Origin: Mycolicibacter virginiensis
GTDB taxonomy: Bacteria > Actinomycetota > Actinomycetes > Mycobacteriales > Mycobacteriaceae
Assembly (NCBI RefSeq): GCF_022374935.2
Contig: NZ_CP092430.2
Coordinates: 4,092,001-4,156,000 of the forward strand
DNA: 64,000 bases
Direction: 5' to 3'
The notes below the pieces were generated by a model. The model did no database searches. It was not told where the DNA came from and was given only the letters and a program-made list of their open reading frames with translations. Shown here one piece after another: positions 1-10,784 of the stretch; position 1 is the stretch's first letter; every line of letters starts with the position of its first letter. Made by a program: the position numbers and the translations under genes.

Positions 1-213
1 GAAGACGACGCGATGGATGACCTGCACCGGCACCTGTTCTCGGTGCTGATGGACAAGGAGTGGCGGCACGGAGTGGCCGCCGCCGTGGACGTGACATTGC
101 TTGGGCGGTTCTACGAGCGGTTCGCCGACCACGCCGTCGAGGTCGCTCGTCGGGTGATCTTCCAGGCGACCGGCAAGTTCCCCGACGAGCACACCCTGCC
201 CTCAAGCGAGTAG
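1..213 (+). CDS. phoU: PhoU/PhoY phosphate-signalling protein, C-terminal fragment
   Basis: This is the last ~70 residues of a PhoU-family protein; the gene enters from the left edge. PhoU proteins link the Pst phosphate transporter to the SenX3-RegX3 two-component system and act in the cytoplasm at the membrane. The visible segment ([22 protein letters not shown]) is the helical PhoU pattern with the ERxxDHA metal-contact motif. The neighbouring pst genes support the call. It probably corresponds to phoY2, but the missing N-terminus prevents assigning the paralog. Confidence 0.85.
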   Translation, partial: EDDAMDDLHRHLFSVLMDKEWRHGVAAAVDVTLLGRFYERFADHAVEVARRVIFQATGKFPDEHTLPSSE

Positions 214-218
214 CGCGG

Positions 219-3200
219 CTAAAGCTCTTTTAAAGCCCTGAGGATGCGCTGTTCGCTGACCGGTCGCGGGGTACCGAGCTGCTGAGCCCACAGACTCACC
301 CGTAGCTCTTGGATCTGGCGCGCGATGTCGCGCACGTCGTTGTCGCGATGGCGCGCCGTAGGCAGGGTCGCCAAAAGGTCCCGGTAGGCGTCTTGCACCG
401 CGTGCACCCGTGCCATCCGTTCCCGGTCGGCCTGCAACGCGCGGGGCAGCTGCTCCACCCGGCGACGGACGGCGGTCAGGTAGCGGACGAGATCGCCTAG
501 GTGCGCGCGGCCGGTGGCGGTGACAAAACCGGGCGCCAGCAGCGCATCCAGCTGGCCGACGATATCGGCGATCGCCTCGGCCTGGCCGGGAGGCGGCTGC
601 GCCGGCAGCGCCACTTGGGTGTCGCGGGCCGCGGCCAGCACCTGCGCAACTCGGGTCACCACATCAACGGTGGCGGGCACCAGCGCGCCGGCCACCCGGG
701 TGCGCAACGCGATGTACTCCGCTCGGGTCCACACCGGCGCCGCCGTCAACGCGTCGGTCGCGGCGTCGGCGCAGTCGTCGATGAGCGCCGCCAACGTCCC
801 GTCCGGGTTCGCCTTGAGCATCAGCCGCGTCGGCGAATCCAGCTGCCGCTCGACCGCTTTGACCGGCGACGGAACATCGCAGCGCAGCAACCGGCGGATA
901 CCAGGGCCGAGCGCGGACCGCTGCTGCGCCTCGGTGGAGAACACCCGTAGCTGCGCGGTGTCGCCGCCATCGACAAAAGCCGGGAAGCCACGAACAGCGC
1001 GCCCGGCCACCACCCGCTGCACGGCCCGAGGCAGCGTGTCCAAGTCGTCCGGCCAGCTGCGCAGGCCGCTGCGTTCCAGCTCCGCGCCGACCGCATCGGC
1101 AACCGCCTCGCGGGCTGATGCCGCCAATCGATCCTGCAAGACGCCAAGGTCTTTGCCGCGCGCCACCTCGGTGCCGTCTGCGGCCTCCACGGCGAAGGTG
1201 ACCCTCAAGTGTGCGGGAAGCTTGGTCAGGTCGAAGGCATCGATCGGCACCAACACACCGGTGCGGCGACGAAGCTCATGTACCAGCGACTCCAGCAGCG
1301 GCTCGCCGGCCGGCCCGATTGCCGACAGCACCGCACGGGCGGTGTCGGGTGCCGGGACGAAGTTACGTCGCAGATCCTTGGGCAGGGACCGGATCAGCGC
1401 GGTGATCAGCTCTTCGCGCAGCGCCGGTACCTGCCAGGCGAACTCGTCGCCACCGAGGCGGGCCAGCACATCGATCGGCACATGGACGGTGACCCCGTCG
1501 TCGGCGGCGCCCGGCTCGAAGCGATACGTCAGCGGCAACCTGAGATCCGCGGTCGCCCAACTGTCCGGCCGATCGGCGCCAAGTGTCTCGTCGGCCCGCA
1601 GCAACTCGTCGCGCGTAAAGGTCAGCAGCTCGGGTGTGGCCTTCTGCTGCTTGCGCCACCAGCCGTCGAAGTGCCGTGCCGAGACCACGTCGGCGGGAAT
1701 TCGGGCGTCGTAGAGGTAATACACGGTGTCGTCGTCGACGATCAGATCGCGACGACGGACCCTGTCTTCCAGCTCCTGAAGTTGGGCGCGCAGCGCGGCG
1801 TTGTCGGCGAGGAATCGGTGCCGGGTCACCCAGTCGCCCTCCACCAGCGCGTGCCGGATGAACAGCTCGCGAGCCACCACCGGCTCCACCCGGGCGTAGC
1901 CGACCCGGCGGCGCGCCACCAGCGGCAGTCCGTACAGCGTGACCTTCTCGAAGGCCATCACCTCGCCGCGCTTGGCGTCCCAATGCGGCTCGCTGTAGCT
2001 GCGCTGCACCAGATCTGCCGCGACCCGCTCGACGGTTTCCGGCTGGATGCGCGCGGCGGTCCGCCCGAACAGCCGGCTGGTCTCCACCAGCTCGGCGACC
2101 ATCGTCCAGCGCGGCGGTCGTTTGGCCAGCACCGAGCCGGGCGCCAGCACGAATTTCGAGTTACGTGCACCGGCGAACTCCCGACCGTCGTCGCGCCGCA
2201 TCCCGACGTGCGACAACAACCCGGCCAGCAACGCAGCGTGGATGGCTGCCGGCTGAGCGGGCTCGCCGGATTCACGGATGCCGATATCGGCTGCGATGCT
2301 GCGCAGTTGCCCTACCAGGTCCTGCCATTCCCGGATCCGCAGGTAGTGCAGGAACTCATTGCGGCACATCCGGCGAAACGCACTGCCGCTCAGAGATTTC
2401 CGCTGCTCTGACAGATACGACCACAAGTTGAGATAAGCGGTGAAGTCGGAATCGTCGTCGACGAACCGGGCATGCATGGCCCGGGCCGCCTCCTCCCGAT
2501 CGACTGGCCGCTCCCTGGGATCGGGAATGGTCAAGGCCGCGGCGAGCACCAGCATCTCGCGAACACAGCCTTCGGTCTCAGCGGCCAGGATCATCCGGCC
2601 CAACCGCGGGTCCACCGGCAGCCGGGCCAGCCGGCGGCCGACATCAGTGATCGCCCCTTGCGCGGTGAACGCGCCGAGCTCGACCAGCAGCGCGACCCCG
2701 TCACGGATGCTGCGCGAATCGGGCGGGTCGAGGAAGCCGAAGTCTTCCACCGCACCCAGCCGCAGCGACGCCATCCGCAACAGCACTGCGGCCAGGTTCG
2801 TGCGCAGCACCTCCGGGTCGGTGTAGCGCGGCCGAGTGTCGAAGTCGGCTTCGCTGTAGAGCCGAATGCACACCCCTGGGGCCGTGCGGCCGCACCGGCC
2901 GCTGCGCTGCGCGGCGGACGCCTGCGAAATGGGTTCGATCGGTAGCCGCTGAACCTTCAGCCGGCGGCTGTAGCGGGAGATCCGCGCATTGCCCGGATCG
3001 ATCACGTAGCGGATGCCCGGCACCGTCAGCGATGTCTCAGCCACGTTGGTGGCCAGCACAATGCGCCGACCGGCGCGCGCCTGAGCGAATACCTTCTGCT
3101 GGTCAGCAGTGGACAGCCGCGCGTACAACGGCAGAATCTCGGTGTTGGCCAGGCCGCCGAGAGCCTCTGCGGTGTCGCGGATCTCGCGCTCGCCGGACAG

Positions 3201-4157
3201 GAACACCAAGACGTCGCCGGGCGGTTCGGCGGACAGTTCGTGCACCGCATCGACGATCGCCTCGATCTCGTCGCGGGTCTCGGTCCGGATGATCTCCTGA
3301 TCCGGGTCGTCCGGGTCATCTGCGGCCTCCGAGCTGACCGGCAGCTCCAGCGGGCGATACCGGATTTCCACCGGGTAGCTGCGGCCGGACACCTCGACGA
3401 TCGGCGCACCACCTTCACCGCCGAAGTGCGCTGCGAAACGCTGGGGTTCGATGGTGGCCGAGGTGATGATCACCTTCAGATCGGGGCGGCGCGGCAACAA
3501 GTCGCGCAGGTAGCCCAGCAGGAAGTCGATGTTGAGGCTGCGTTCATGCGCCTCGTCGATGATCAGTGTGTCGTAGCGCAGCAACCGCCGGTCCCGTTCG
3601 AGCTCGGCGAGCAGGATGCCGTCGGTCATCAGTTTGACGCACGTTCGGTCGGACACGCGGTCGGTGAACCGGACCGCGTACCCGACCACATCGCCTAGCG
3701 GGCTGGCCAATTCGTCGGCAATGCGCTGCGCAACGGTGCGGGCGGCCAGCCGCCGCGGCTGGGTGTGACCGATGGTGCCCCGAATGCCGCGGCCGAGCTC
3801 CAGGCAGATCTTGGGCAGCTGGGTGGTCTTACCGGAACCGGTCTCGCCGGCCACCACCACGACCTGGTGATCCCGAATCGCCGCAGCGATCTCGTCGCGG
3901 CGGCCGCTGACCGGCAGGTCGGGATAGCGGACATCGGGCACCGCGGCCCGGCGCGCGGCAACCAGCGCTTGCGCCTCGCCCATCCGCTCGGCGAGCTTTC
4001 GCACCTGCTCGGGCTTTGCGCCACGCAGATCCTTCAGGCGCCGTCCGAAGTAGACCGCGTCCCGGAGGGTCAGCTCATCGAGGAGCGTGCGCAACTGCGC
4101 GACGGACGGTTCGGCCACTTCGCGAAGCTTACGGGCCTGGGCCGACCTGCCTGTCAT
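219..4157 (-). CDS. hrpA: ATP-dependent RNA helicase HrpA
   Basis: Encodes a 1312-residue DEAH-box helicase of HrpA length, a family acting on RNA in ribosome rescue and mRNA processing. Visible motifs: Walker A GETGSGKTT at 104-112, DEAH at 201-204, SAT at 233-235 and QRSGRCGR at 417-424. These are followed by the helicase-associated and OB-fold regions and a long C-terminal extension typical of HrpA. The ATG at 4157 is used. Its stop lies 5 bp from the convergent phoU stop. It is transcribed divergently from pstS3 and has no evident functional tie to the phosphate genes. Confidence 0.95.
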   Translation of the reverse strand: MTGRSAQARKLREVAEPSVAQLRTLLDELTLRDAVYFGRRLKDLRGAKPEQVRKLAERMGEAQALVAARRAAVPDVRYPDLPVSGRRDEIAAAIRDHQVVVVAGETGSGKTTQLPKICLELGRGIRGTIGHTQPRRLAARTVAQRIADELASPLGDVVGYAVRFTDRVSDRTCVKLMTDGILLAELERDRRLLRYDTLIIDEAHERSLNIDFLLGYLRDLLPRRPDLKVIITSATIEPQRFAAHFGGEGGAPIVEVSGRSYPVEIRYRPLELPVSSEAADDPDDPDQEIIRTETRDEIEAIVDAVHELSAEPPGDVLVFLSGEREIRDTAEALGGLANTEILPLYARLSTADQQKVFAQARAGRRIVLATNVAETSLTVPGIRYVIDPGNARISRYSRRLKVQRLPIEPISQASAAQRSGRCGRTAPGVCIRLYSEADFDTRPRYTDPEVLRTNLAAVLLRMASLRLGAVEDFGFLDPPDSRSIRDGVALLVELGAFTAQGAITDVGRRLARLPVDPRLGRMILAAETEGCVREMLVLAAALTIPDPRERPVDREEAARAMHARFVDDDSDFTAYLNLWSYLSEQRKSLSGSAFRRMCRNEFLHYLRIREWQDLVGQLRSIAADIGIRESGEPAQPAAIHAALLAGLLSHVGMRRDDGREFAGARNSKFVLAPGSVLAKRPPRWTMVAELVETSRLFGRTAARIQPETVERVAADLVQRSYSEPHWDAKRGEVMAFEKVTLYGLPLVARRRVGYARVEPVVARELFIRHALVEGDWVTRHRFLADNAALRAQLQELEDRVRRRDLIVDDDTVYYLYDARIPADVVSARHFDGWWRKQQKATPELLTFTRDELLRADETLGADRPDSWATADLRLPLTYRFEPGAADDGVTVHVPIDVLARLGGDEFAWQVPALREELITALIRSLPKDLRRNFVPAPDTARAVLSAIGPAGEPLLESLVHELRRRTGVLVPIDAFDLTKLPAHLRVTFAVEAADGTEVARGKDLGVLQDRLAASAREAVADAVGAELERSGLRSWPDDLDTLPRAVQRVVAGRAVRGFPAFVDGGDTAQLRVFSTEAQQRSALGPGIRRLLRCDVPSPVKAVERQLDSPTRLMLKANPDGTLAALIDDCADAATDALTAAPVWTRAEYIALRTRVAGALVPATVDVVTRVAQVLAAARDTQVALPAQPPPGQAEAIADIVGQLDALLAPGFVTATGRAHLGDLVRYLTAVRRRVEQLPRALQADRERMARVHAVQDAYRDLLATLPTARHRDNDVRDIARQIQELRVSLWAQQLGTPRPVSEQRILRALKEL

Positions 4158-4193
4158 CTGGCATTTAGCCAGTCCATATCGGCGTCATCTGAA

Positions 4194-4262
4194 TTCCACC
4201 AGAATTCCACCGTTAGATCATGGCTGTTCACCCTACCGTAACCTTCGTGCACCGCATTAAAT
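4194..4262 (+). promoter_or_regulatory. Pho-type regulatory region upstream of pstS3
   Basis: Between hrpA and pstS3 there is a series of 7-mers in 11-bp phase: TTCCACC at 4194 and 4205, TTCACCC at 4227 (GTTCACC from 4226), CGTAACC at 4237 and a weaker GTGCACC at 4247. A -10-like TTAAAT follows at 4257-4262. Direct 7-mer repeats with 4-bp spacers are the usual target layout of PhoP/RegX3-type response regulators. Phosphate control of pstS3 is inferred. The rest of the 211-bp gap shows nothing else. Confidence 0.55.
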
Positions 4263-4368
4263 AGAGAAGTGGCCCGGATCGTACGTGGTTATTGCGAATT
4301 GTCGGCCGGGTTGATTCGGTGATGTCGCGCCGCGGCCATCACCTTAATTCGTTCTGCGAAAGGGCATT

Positions 4369-5484
4369 GTGAAACTGAACGGAATTGGCGCGACGCTGGG
4401 AATTATGGCGACCGGCGCGTTGGTGTTATCCGGGTGCGGCAGCGACAAGAACACCGACACCGGCGAGAAGACGACCTCGAGCTCGGCAGCCGCCGGCGGA
4501 AACTGCGGCGGCACGGACACGCTGAAAGCCAGCGGATCGACCGCCCAGCAGAACGCCATGGCCCGGTTCGTCAAGGCGTTCATCGACGAGTGTTCGGGCC
4601 ACAACGTCAACTACACCGCTAACGGCTCGGGCGCCGGTATCCGGGAGTTCGTCGGCGGCCAGACCGACTTCGCCGGCTCCGACGTTCCGCTGAGCGGCGA
4701 CGACTACGCCGCGGCGCAGCAGCGCTGCGAATCCCCGGCTTGGAACCTGCCGGTGGTGTTCGGCCCCATCGCGATCACCTACAACGTCCCCGGCGTCGAC
4801 ACGCTGATCCTCGACGGCCCGACCGCCGCGAAGATCTTCAACGGAGCCATCACCAGCTGGGATGACCCGGCGATCAAGGCCCTCAACCCGACGGCCACCC
4901 TGCCCGCCCAGCCGATCCACGTGGTGTTCCGCAGCGACGAGTCCGGGACCACCGACAACTTCCAGCAATACCTAGATGCCGCCTCCGGTGGGGCCTGGGG
5001 CAAGGGCGCTGGAAAGACGTTCAACGGTGGCGTCGGCGAAGGCGCCAAGGGCAACGACGGTACGGCCGGAGCCATCGCTTCCACCGAGGGGGCGATCACC
5101 TACAACGAGTGGTCATTCGCCCAGGCCAAGAACCTGGCCACCGCCCAGATCGTTACCTCCGCCGGCCCCGATCCGGTCGCGATCAGCACCGAGTCGGTCG
5201 GCAAGACCATCGCCGGTGCCACCATCAAGGGGCAAGGCAACGATCTGGTGCTCGACACGGCGTCGTTCTATCAGCCGACGCAGGCGGGCTCCTACCCGAT
5301 CGTGCTCGCCACCTATGAGGTGGTGTGCTCGAAGTACCCGGACGCTGACGTCGGCACCGCGGTGCGGTTGTTCCTCAAGTCCACCATCGGCGCAGGCCAG
5401 GATGGTTTGGCCGACAACGGCTACGTGCCGATCCCCGAGGCTTTCAAGGCTCGCCTGGCGTCCGCGGTCGACGCCATCTCGTGA
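4369..5484 (+). CDS. pstS3: Phosphate-binding lipoprotein PstS
   Basis: A 371-aa periplasmic phosphate-binding lipoprotein that feeds the PstCAB ABC importer. It has a signal peptide with lipobox LSGC (lipidated Cys23) and the PstS fold with the phosphate-contact signatures [14 protein letters not shown] and [10 protein letters not shown]. It starts at GTG 4369 behind GAAAGGG. It is first in the operon pstS-pstC-pstA, and its stop overlaps the pstC start by 4 bp. By order it matches pstS3 of the M. tuberculosis pstS3-pstC2-pstA1 operon. It is close in sequence to the pstS2 product at 9621-10727. Confidence 0.95.
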   Translation: MKLNGIGATLGIMATGALVLSGCGSDKNTDTGEKTTSSSAAAGGNCGGTDTLKASGSTAQQNAMARFVKAFIDECSGHNVNYTANGSGAGIREFVGGQTDFAGSDVPLSGDDYAAAQQRCESPAWNLPVVFGPIAITYNVPGVDTLILDGPTAAKIFNGAITSWDDPAIKALNPTATLPAQPIHVVFRSDESGTTDNFQQYLDAASGGAWGKGAGKTFNGGVGEGAKGNDGTAGAIASTEGAITYNEWSFAQAKNLATAQIVTSAGPDPVAISTESVGKTIAGATIKGQGNDLVLDTASFYQPTQAGSYPIVLATYEVVCSKYPDADVGTAVRLFLKSTIGAGQDGLADNGYVPIPEAFKARLASAVDAIS

Positions 5485-6443
5485 CCCCCGGGCATCCATC
5501 GACGCCCTTGGCGAACAGCCGCTCGCCTCGAGGTGAGCGGCTGTTCCGGGCGGCCGCGGTCTCGGCCGGATCGACCGTGGTGGTGGCGATCGCGCTGATC
5601 GCGATCTTTCTACTGGTACGTGCTGTCCCGTCGTTGCTCGCCAACGACGCGAACTTCTTCACCAGCCCGGACTTCCGCACCAATGATCCCGACCACCTGT
5701 CGTTCGGCATCCGGGACCTGCTGATGGTCACGGTGTTGAGCTCGGTATTCGCGTTGACGCTGGCGGTGCCGATTTCGGTCGGTATCGCGATCTTTCTCAC
5801 CCAGTACGCACCCCGGCGGTTGACTCGACCGTTCGCCGTGGTGATCGACCTGCTGGCGGCGGTGCCGTCCATCATCTTCGGTCTCTGGGGGATCTTTGTG
5901 CTGGCACCGATGCTGGTGCCGATCATGCGATTCCTCAGAAGTCACTTGGGCTGGCTGTTCTTGTTCCATAAGGGCAACGTGTCGCTGGCCGGCGGCGGCA
6001 CGATCTTCACCGCGGGGATCGTGCTCGCGGTGATGATCCTGCCGATCATCACCTCGGTCTCGCGGGAGGTATTCCGGCAGACCCCCTTCGCCCACATCGA
6101 AGCCGCCCAGGCCCTGGGAGCCACTCGCTGGGAGGTGGTTCGCATGGCCGTGCTGCCCTACGGTCGCAGCGGCGTTATCGCCGCGGCGATGCTGGGCCTG
6201 GGGCGCGCGCTGGGCGAGACGGTCGCGATGTTGATCATCCTGCGGGCCGCGGCAAAGCCTGGGAATTGGTCGCTGTTCGACGGCGGGTACACGTTCGCCT
6301 CCAAAATCGCCTCGGCTGCCGCGGAGTTCAGCGCCCCGCTGCCGACCGGCGCCTACATCGCCGCCGGGTTCGCATTGTTCGCACTCACATTCATCGTCAA
6401 TGCCGCCGCTCGCGCGGTGGCCGGCGGCAAGGTCAACGGATGA
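5481..6443 (+). CDS. pstC2: Phosphate ABC transporter permease PstC
   Basis: A 320-aa inner-membrane permease with about six transmembrane segments and the ABC-permease EAA loop ([14 protein letters not shown]). It pairs with the downstream PstA to form the phosphate channel. GTG at 5481 overlaps the pstS stop (GTGA), indicating translational coupling. It corresponds to pstC2 by gene order. A second pstC lies at 13606-14661. Confidence 0.94.
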   Translation: MTPGHPSTPLANSRSPRGERLFRAAAVSAGSTVVVAIALIAIFLLVRAVPSLLANDANFFTSPDFRTNDPDHLSFGIRDLLMVTVLSSVFALTLAVPISVGIAIFLTQYAPRRLTRPFAVVIDLLAAVPSIIFGLWGIFVLAPMLVPIMRFLRSHLGWLFLFHKGNVSLAGGGTIFTAGIVLAVMILPIITSVSREVFRQTPFAHIEAAQALGATRWEVVRMAVLPYGRSGVIAAAMLGLGRALGETVAMLIILRAAAKPGNWSLFDGGYTFASKIASAAAEFSAPLPTGAYIAAGFALFALTFIVNAAARAVAGGKVNG

Positions 6444-7351
6444 CAGCCCAACTGCTCAGCGCACCGGTCAAACCGTCGGTGCCCCAGCGCCATCACCTCA
6501 GCGTGCGGCGCCGGTTGACGGACAAGATTGCCACCGCGGCATTCGTGTCCTCGTTCGCCGTCGCAGCGATTCCCTTGGTCTGGCTGCTCTGGGTCGTGGT
6601 GGCCCGCGGTTGGCACGCGATCACCAATCTGAGCTGGTGGACGCATTCGCTACGCGGCGTGCTGCCCGAAGAATTCGCCGGCGGGGTGTACCACGCGCTG
6701 TACGGCACCCTGGTGCAGGCCGGGGTGGCCGCGTTGCTGGCGGTGCCGCTGGGGCTGATGACGGCGATCTACCTGATCGAGTACGGCGGCGGCCGGTGGG
6801 CGCGATTGACCACCTTCATGGTCGACGTGCTGGCCGGGGTGCCCTCGATCGTGGCATCGCTGTTCGTCTTCAGCCTGTGGATCGCCACCCTCAGATTCGA
6901 GCAGAGCGCATTCGCGGTTTCGCTGGCGCTGGCGTTGCTGATGTTGCCGATCGTGGTGCGCTCCACCGAGGAGATGTTGCGTCTGGTTCCCGACGAACTA
7001 CGAGAGGCCAGCTACGCGCTGGGGGTGCCGCGATGGAAGACGATCCTGCGCATCGTGATCCCCACCGCGCTCTCGGGAATCCTGTCGGGAATCTTTTTGT
7101 CGATCGCCCGGATCATCGGTGAGACCGCCCCCGTGCTGGTGCTGGTGGGCTACAGCCGGTCGATCAACTACGACATCTTTCACGAGAACATGGCCTCGCT
7201 GCCGCTGCTGATCTACTCCGAGCTGGGGAACCCGCAGGCGGCTGGGGCCGCCCGAGTCTGGGGTGCGGCGCTGACGCTGATCATCCTGGTCGCAGTCAGC
7301 GCGATCGTGGCGGCCGTGGCGACTCGGCTCACGTCGGTCCACGATCGCTGA
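6440..7351 (+). CDS. pstA1: Phosphate ABC transporter permease PstA
   Basis: A 303-aa permease with about six membrane helices and the EAA-type loop [15 protein letters not shown]. The frame is open further upstream, but ATG 6440 is chosen because it overlaps the pstC stop (ATGA) and leaves a normal PstA N-terminus. It forms the membrane channel with PstC2. No ATPase gene follows in this operon, so the pstB genes at 10785 and 11866 must supply the ATPase. Confidence 0.94.
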   Translation: MTAQLLSAPVKPSVPQRHHLSVRRRLTDKIATAAFVSSFAVAAIPLVWLLWVVVARGWHAITNLSWWTHSLRGVLPEEFAGGVYHALYGTLVQAGVAALLAVPLGLMTAIYLIEYGGGRWARLTTFMVDVLAGVPSIVASLFVFSLWIATLRFEQSAFAVSLALALLMLPIVVRSTEEMLRLVPDELREASYALGVPRWKTILRIVIPTALSGILSGIFLSIARIIGETAPVLVLVGYSRSINYDIFHENMASLPLLIYSELGNPQAAGAARVWGAALTLIILVAVSAIVAAVATRLTSVHDR

Positions 7352-7354
7352 CCC

Positions 7355-7503
7355 GAAGCTGGCACCGCCGCATCAACCCGGCGGTTCAGCGACCTTCGAC
7401 GCAGGAGAAGCGAAACTGGAACCACCGCATCAACCCGGCGGTTCAGCGAGCTTCGACGCAGGAGAAGCGAAGCTGGAACCGCCGCATCAACCCCGCGGTT
7501 CCG
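7355..7503. repeat. 57-bp tandem repeat, 2.6 copies
   Basis: Three tandem units with an exact 57-bp period start at 7355, 7412 and 7469, the last truncated. They fill the gap between the convergent pstA1 and pknD genes, and the third unit encodes the last residues of PknD. The core GGTTCAGCGAGCTTCGACGC recurs inside mshD at 16101 with 35 of 39 bases matching, so this is a dispersed element rather than a local slippage product. Confidence 0.85.
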
Positions 7504-9511
7504 TGCCACCGACCAGTTTCACCACCCGGTTGTTGCCCCGGTCGGCGACGTAAAGGGCACCATCTGCACCGACGACGACCTGCAGCGGAGTGTTCAGCCC
7601 GGTGAACGGCAGCTTCGTCTGGGTATTGGACCCGGCGGTCAGCTTCACCACGGTGTGGCTGTCGTGGTTGGTGACGAAGACGTTGCCGGCCCCGTCAACG
7701 GTGACGCCCCACGGTGCATCGAGACCGGTGAACGGCAGCACGCTCTGGGTATTGGATCCCGCGGCGAGCCGCACCACCCGATCGTTGTCGGTGTCGGTGA
7801 CGTAGACGTTGCCGGAGGAGTCGACAGCCACGTCGTCCGGGTTGTGCAGCCCGGCGAACGGCAGCACCACCTGGGCGTCGGCCCCGGCCGGCAACTTGAC
7901 CACCCGGTTGTTACCCCGGTCGGCGACATAGACGCTGCCGTCCTTGTCCACCACCAGGCCCTCCGGATAGTTCAGCCCGCTGAACGGCAGCTCGGACTGG
8001 ACGTGGGAATCCGGGTCCAGCTTCACCACCCGATTGTTGAAGTCGGTGACGTACACCGCGCCCGCACGATCGACGGCTACGCCCTGCGGCTCGTAGAGCC
8101 CGGTGAACGGCAGCATCACCGGAGTCTTCGATCCCGGCTCCAGCTTCACCACTCGGCCGTACATGCTCTGGTTGGTGACGTAGACGTTTCCGCTGCCGTC
8201 CAGTGCCAACCCGCCCGGGGAGAGCCGGAAGCTCAGCCCCTCCAAGGGCAGCACACTCTGACCGTTCGCCGACGCCGACGCCGACGCCCCGGCAGATGTC
8301 TCCGAACGGTGGGTGACCGCGTAACCGCCCACACCGACCGCGACCAACAGCGCCGCGGCAGCCGCGGCCGGCACCAGCCATCGGCGATCTCCGCGGCCCT
8401 TTGCCTCGGCGGCAAAAGCCGGTGCGGCTGCCGCGGGCTGCTGCGCCGGCCGGTCCCGCCAACCGGTGATGGCGGGCCGCATCTGAGTCTGCTCGTGCGG
8501 TTGGTCGTAGGAGTTCGCGCCATGGGCGCGGTGTTCGTAGCTGGCCGGCCTTTGTCGGTAGCCGTCGGCGGGAGAGCTCCCGCCGCCGTTAGTGGAGGCA
8601 CCGACGGCGCTGGCCATTCGGGTGGCCACACCGCCCTGCTGAACGATCATCGCGGCCTGATGCTGCTCTGCAGTGGTCAGCGCGTCGTGTGCGGCACGCG
8701 CCAGATCGCCGGCGCTGCTGTATCGATCCCGCGGATTCTTTGCCATTCCCCTGGCGATCACCTGGTCCAATCCGACCGGCACCACACCCGGCCGCAGCTG
8801 ACTGGGACGCGGGGCGGGCTCCATCAGATGGGAGGCGATCAGCCGTTCGATGGTCTCGGTCCGGTACGGCTGTTGACCGCTCAGACACTCGCTCAGCACA
8901 CAGGCCAGTGAATAGATGTCGGCACGGTAGTCGACCTCGGCCCCACTGAACCGCTCTGGCGCCATGTAGTTGTAGGTGCCCAGCGCCATCCCGGTCTGCG
9001 TCAGGCCGGGATCTGCCGCGGCGCGGGCGATACCGAAATCGACCAGGTAGGCGAAGTCATCCCGGGTGAGCAGGATGTTCGCCGGCTTGATGTCGCGGTG
9101 GGTGATTCCGCCGGCGTGCGCGGCGTCCAGGGCGGCGGCCACCTGTTCGATCACCGCCACGGCTCGCGCCGGGGGCAGCGGGCCGGAGCGCTGCAACTCC
9201 ATGCCGAGGTCATTGCCGTCGATCAGCCGCATCTCCACGAACATCTGACCGTCGATCTCGCCGTAGTCGTGGATGGGCACCACATGCGGCTCGGTAAGCC
9301 GGCCTGCCGCGTCGGCCTCGCGCTGCATCCGGGTTCGGAATGCCGGATTGCCCGACAGCACGGGAGCGATCAGCTTCAGTGCGACCGATCGGTGCTTGCG
9401 AGTGTCCTCGGCCTCGTAGACCTCACCCATGCCACCTCGCCCCAGCAGCCGAAGCAACCGGTAAGGACCGAATTGGGAACCCACCTGGGAAGCCGGTCCG
9501 TTATCGTTCAC
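7487..9511 (-). CDS. pknD: Serine/threonine protein kinase PknD with NHL propeller sensor
   Basis: A 674-aa membrane receptor kinase. Residues 1-275 form a Hanks-type kinase: G-loop GRGGMGEVY, Lys46, HRD with Asp140, DFG 158-160, activation-loop threonines 171 and 173, and APE at 184-186. A proline/alanine-rich linker precedes one transmembrane helix at about 378-399. An extracellular domain (415-674) carries about six NHL repeats with the pattern NRVVKL...LPF.GL. M. tuberculosis PknD has the same layout and the same place beside pst genes, implying a link to phosphate status. It starts at GTG 9511 after TGGAG. The C-terminus runs into a 57-bp repeat unit. Confidence 0.95.
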   Translation of the reverse strand: MNDNGPASQVGSQFGPYRLLRLLGRGGMGEVYEAEDTRKHRSVALKLIAPVLSGNPAFRTRMQREADAAGRLTEPHVVPIHDYGEIDGQMFVEMRLIDGNDLGMELQRSGPLPPARAVAVIEQVAAALDAAHAGGITHRDIKPANILLTRDDFAYLVDFGIARAAADPGLTQTGMALGTYNYMAPERFSGAEVDYRADIYSLACVLSECLSGQQPYRTETIERLIASHLMEPAPRPSQLRPGVVPVGLDQVIARGMAKNPRDRYSSAGDLARAAHDALTTAEQHQAAMIVQQGGVATRMASAVGASTNGGGSSPADGYRQRPASYEHRAHGANSYDQPHEQTQMRPAITGWRDRPAQQPAAAAPAFAAEAKGRGDRRWLVPAAAAAALLVAVGVGGYAVTHRSETSAGASASASANGQSVLPLEGLSFRLSPGGLALDGSGNVYVTNQSMYGRVVKLEPGSKTPVMLPFTGLYEPQGVAVDRAGAVYVTDFNNRVVKLDPDSHVQSELPFSGLNYPEGLVVDKDGSVYVADRGNNRVVKLPAGADAQVVLPFAGLHNPDDVAVDSSGNVYVTDTDNDRVVRLAAGSNTQSVLPFTGLDAPWGVTVDGAGNVFVTNHDSHTVVKLTAGSNTQTKLPFTGLNTPLQVVVGADGALYVADRGNNRVVKLVGGTEPRG

Positions 9512-9560
9512 GACGCTCCATTCACCCGGTCAGGATTGGCATCAAGCGATCAACTGTTGC

Positions 9561-9589
9561 GGTGAACAGAAGATTAACCAAAGGTTACC
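9561..9589 (-). promoter_or_regulatory. Triple Pho-type box upstream of pknD
   Basis: Read on the minus strand, three 7-mers GGTAACC, GTTAATC and GTTCACC are separated by exactly four bases each (plus-strand starts 83, 72 and 61 of 95xx, an 11-bp period). The array lies 50-78 bp upstream of the pknD start. This is the layout bound by PhoP/RegX3-type regulators; the binder is inferred. The -10 element is not obvious. Confidence 0.6.
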
Positions 9590-9620
9590 AGTGAAAATGG
9601 ATCGCCGCAGATGTCGACGA

Positions 9621-10727
9621 TCAGGAAATAGCGTCGACCGCCGCGTTCAATTTCGCCGTAAATTCCGGAGGTAGGGGAATATAGCCGTACTGGTCCAGAT
9701 CCTGCTGTCCGTCACCGATCGCCGCTTGCATAAACGCCTTGACCGCCTGCGCTGTCGCCGGGTCTGGGTATTTAGAGCAGACGATCTCGTAGGTCACCAG
9801 CACGATCGGGTAGGCACCGGCCACCGTCGGTTTGTAGAACGACGAGGTATCCACGACCAGATCGTTTCCGGCGCCGCTGAACTTGGCGCCGGCGATGGTC
9901 TTGTCCACCGAGTCGACGGAGATGGTCACCGGTTGCGGGCCAGCCGAGGTGACGATCTGGGCCATGTTGAGCTCGCGCCCCACCGCATAGGACCACTCGT
10001 TGTAGGTGATCGAGCCCTCGGTGCTCCGCAACATCGCCGAGGTGCCGTCGTTGCCGGCCGCCCCGACACCGGTACCACCGTTGAAGGCCTTGCCCACCCC
10101 GCGACCCCAGGCGCCGTCGGAGGCGATGTCGAGGTACTTCTGGAAGTTGTCGGTGGTTCCGGAGTCGTCGCTGCGGAACACCACGTGGATGGGCTCGGCG
10201 GGCAACGCCGTGTCCTTGTTGAGCGCCTTGAGCGCGGGGTCATCCCACTTGGTGATGGTGCCGTTGAAGATCTTGGCCATCGTGGGCCCGTCCAGGTCGA
10301 GTTCGTTGACGCCGCCGATGTTGTAGGTCACGGCAATCGGACCGAAGACCGTCGGGAGGTGCCAGGGCGTCGAGCCGCACCGCGCCGCCACCCGCTGCGG
10401 CTCACCGTTGGACGGATCGAGCGGCGAGTCAGATCCGGCCAATTCGGTTTGCCCACTGGCGAATTCAGCGATTCCGTTGCCAGATCCGTTGGCCCGATAG
10501 TCCAGCGTGTAGTCCGGGCAGGCCCGGATGTAGGCGTAGACGAACTGTTCGATCGCGTGCGCCTGGGCCGTCGAGCCGCTCGCGGTCAGCTTCTGCTTGC
10601 CGCCGCACTGCACCGTTGAGGAGCCCGACCCCGAGGCCGACGACGACTCGCCACCACCGCAGGCCACGACCGTCAGCAGTACAGTAGCCAGCAGACTCGC
10701 GACGATACCGAATCGGTTGATCCTCAA
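9621..10727 (-). CDS. pstS2: Phosphate-binding lipoprotein PstS
   Basis: A 368-aa PstS paralog with a signal peptide ending in lipobox VVAC (Cys23) and the conserved [14 protein letters not shown] and [10 protein letters not shown] phosphate-site segments. The start is taken as TTG 10727 because AAGGAG lies 5 bases upstream. A GTG at 10733 overlaps that ribosome site, and an upstream GTG at 10760 lacks one. It lies between pstB and pknD on the same strand, as in the M. tuberculosis pknD-pstS2-pstB arrangement. It is more similar to the 4369 PstS than to the 14636 one. Confidence 0.93.
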   Translation of the reverse strand: MRINRFGIVASLLATVLLTVVACGGGESSSASGSGSSTVQCGGKQKLTASGSTAQAHAIEQFVYAYIRACPDYTLDYRANGSGNGIAEFASGQTELAGSDSPLDPSNGEPQRVAARCGSTPWHLPTVFGPIAVTYNIGGVNELDLDGPTMAKIFNGTITKWDDPALKALNKDTALPAEPIHVVFRSDDSGTTDNFQKYLDIASDGAWGRGVGKAFNGGTGVGAAGNDGTSAMLRSTEGSITYNEWSYAVGRELNMAQIVTSAGPQPVTISVDSVDKTIAGAKFSGAGNDLVVDTSSFYKPTVAGAYPIVLVTYEIVCSKYPDPATAQAVKAFMQAAIGDGQQDLDQYGYIPLPPEFTAKLNAAVDAIS

Positions 10728-10784
10728 CGGCACTCCTTCGGCAGTCAGCGTGGAAACCACACGGTAGCCGAATCCGGTAATAAG

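Noticed and set aside
7355..7503. Intrinsic terminator between pstA1 and pknD
   Set aside because: The sequence is better explained as a 57-bp tandem repeat; a hairpin from the GCCGC...GCGGT parts is weak and not followed by a T-tract.
10728..10760. GTG 10760 as the PstS2 start
   Set aside because: It lacks a ribosome site and would add polar residues ahead of the signal peptide. TTG 10727 with AAGGAG is preferred.
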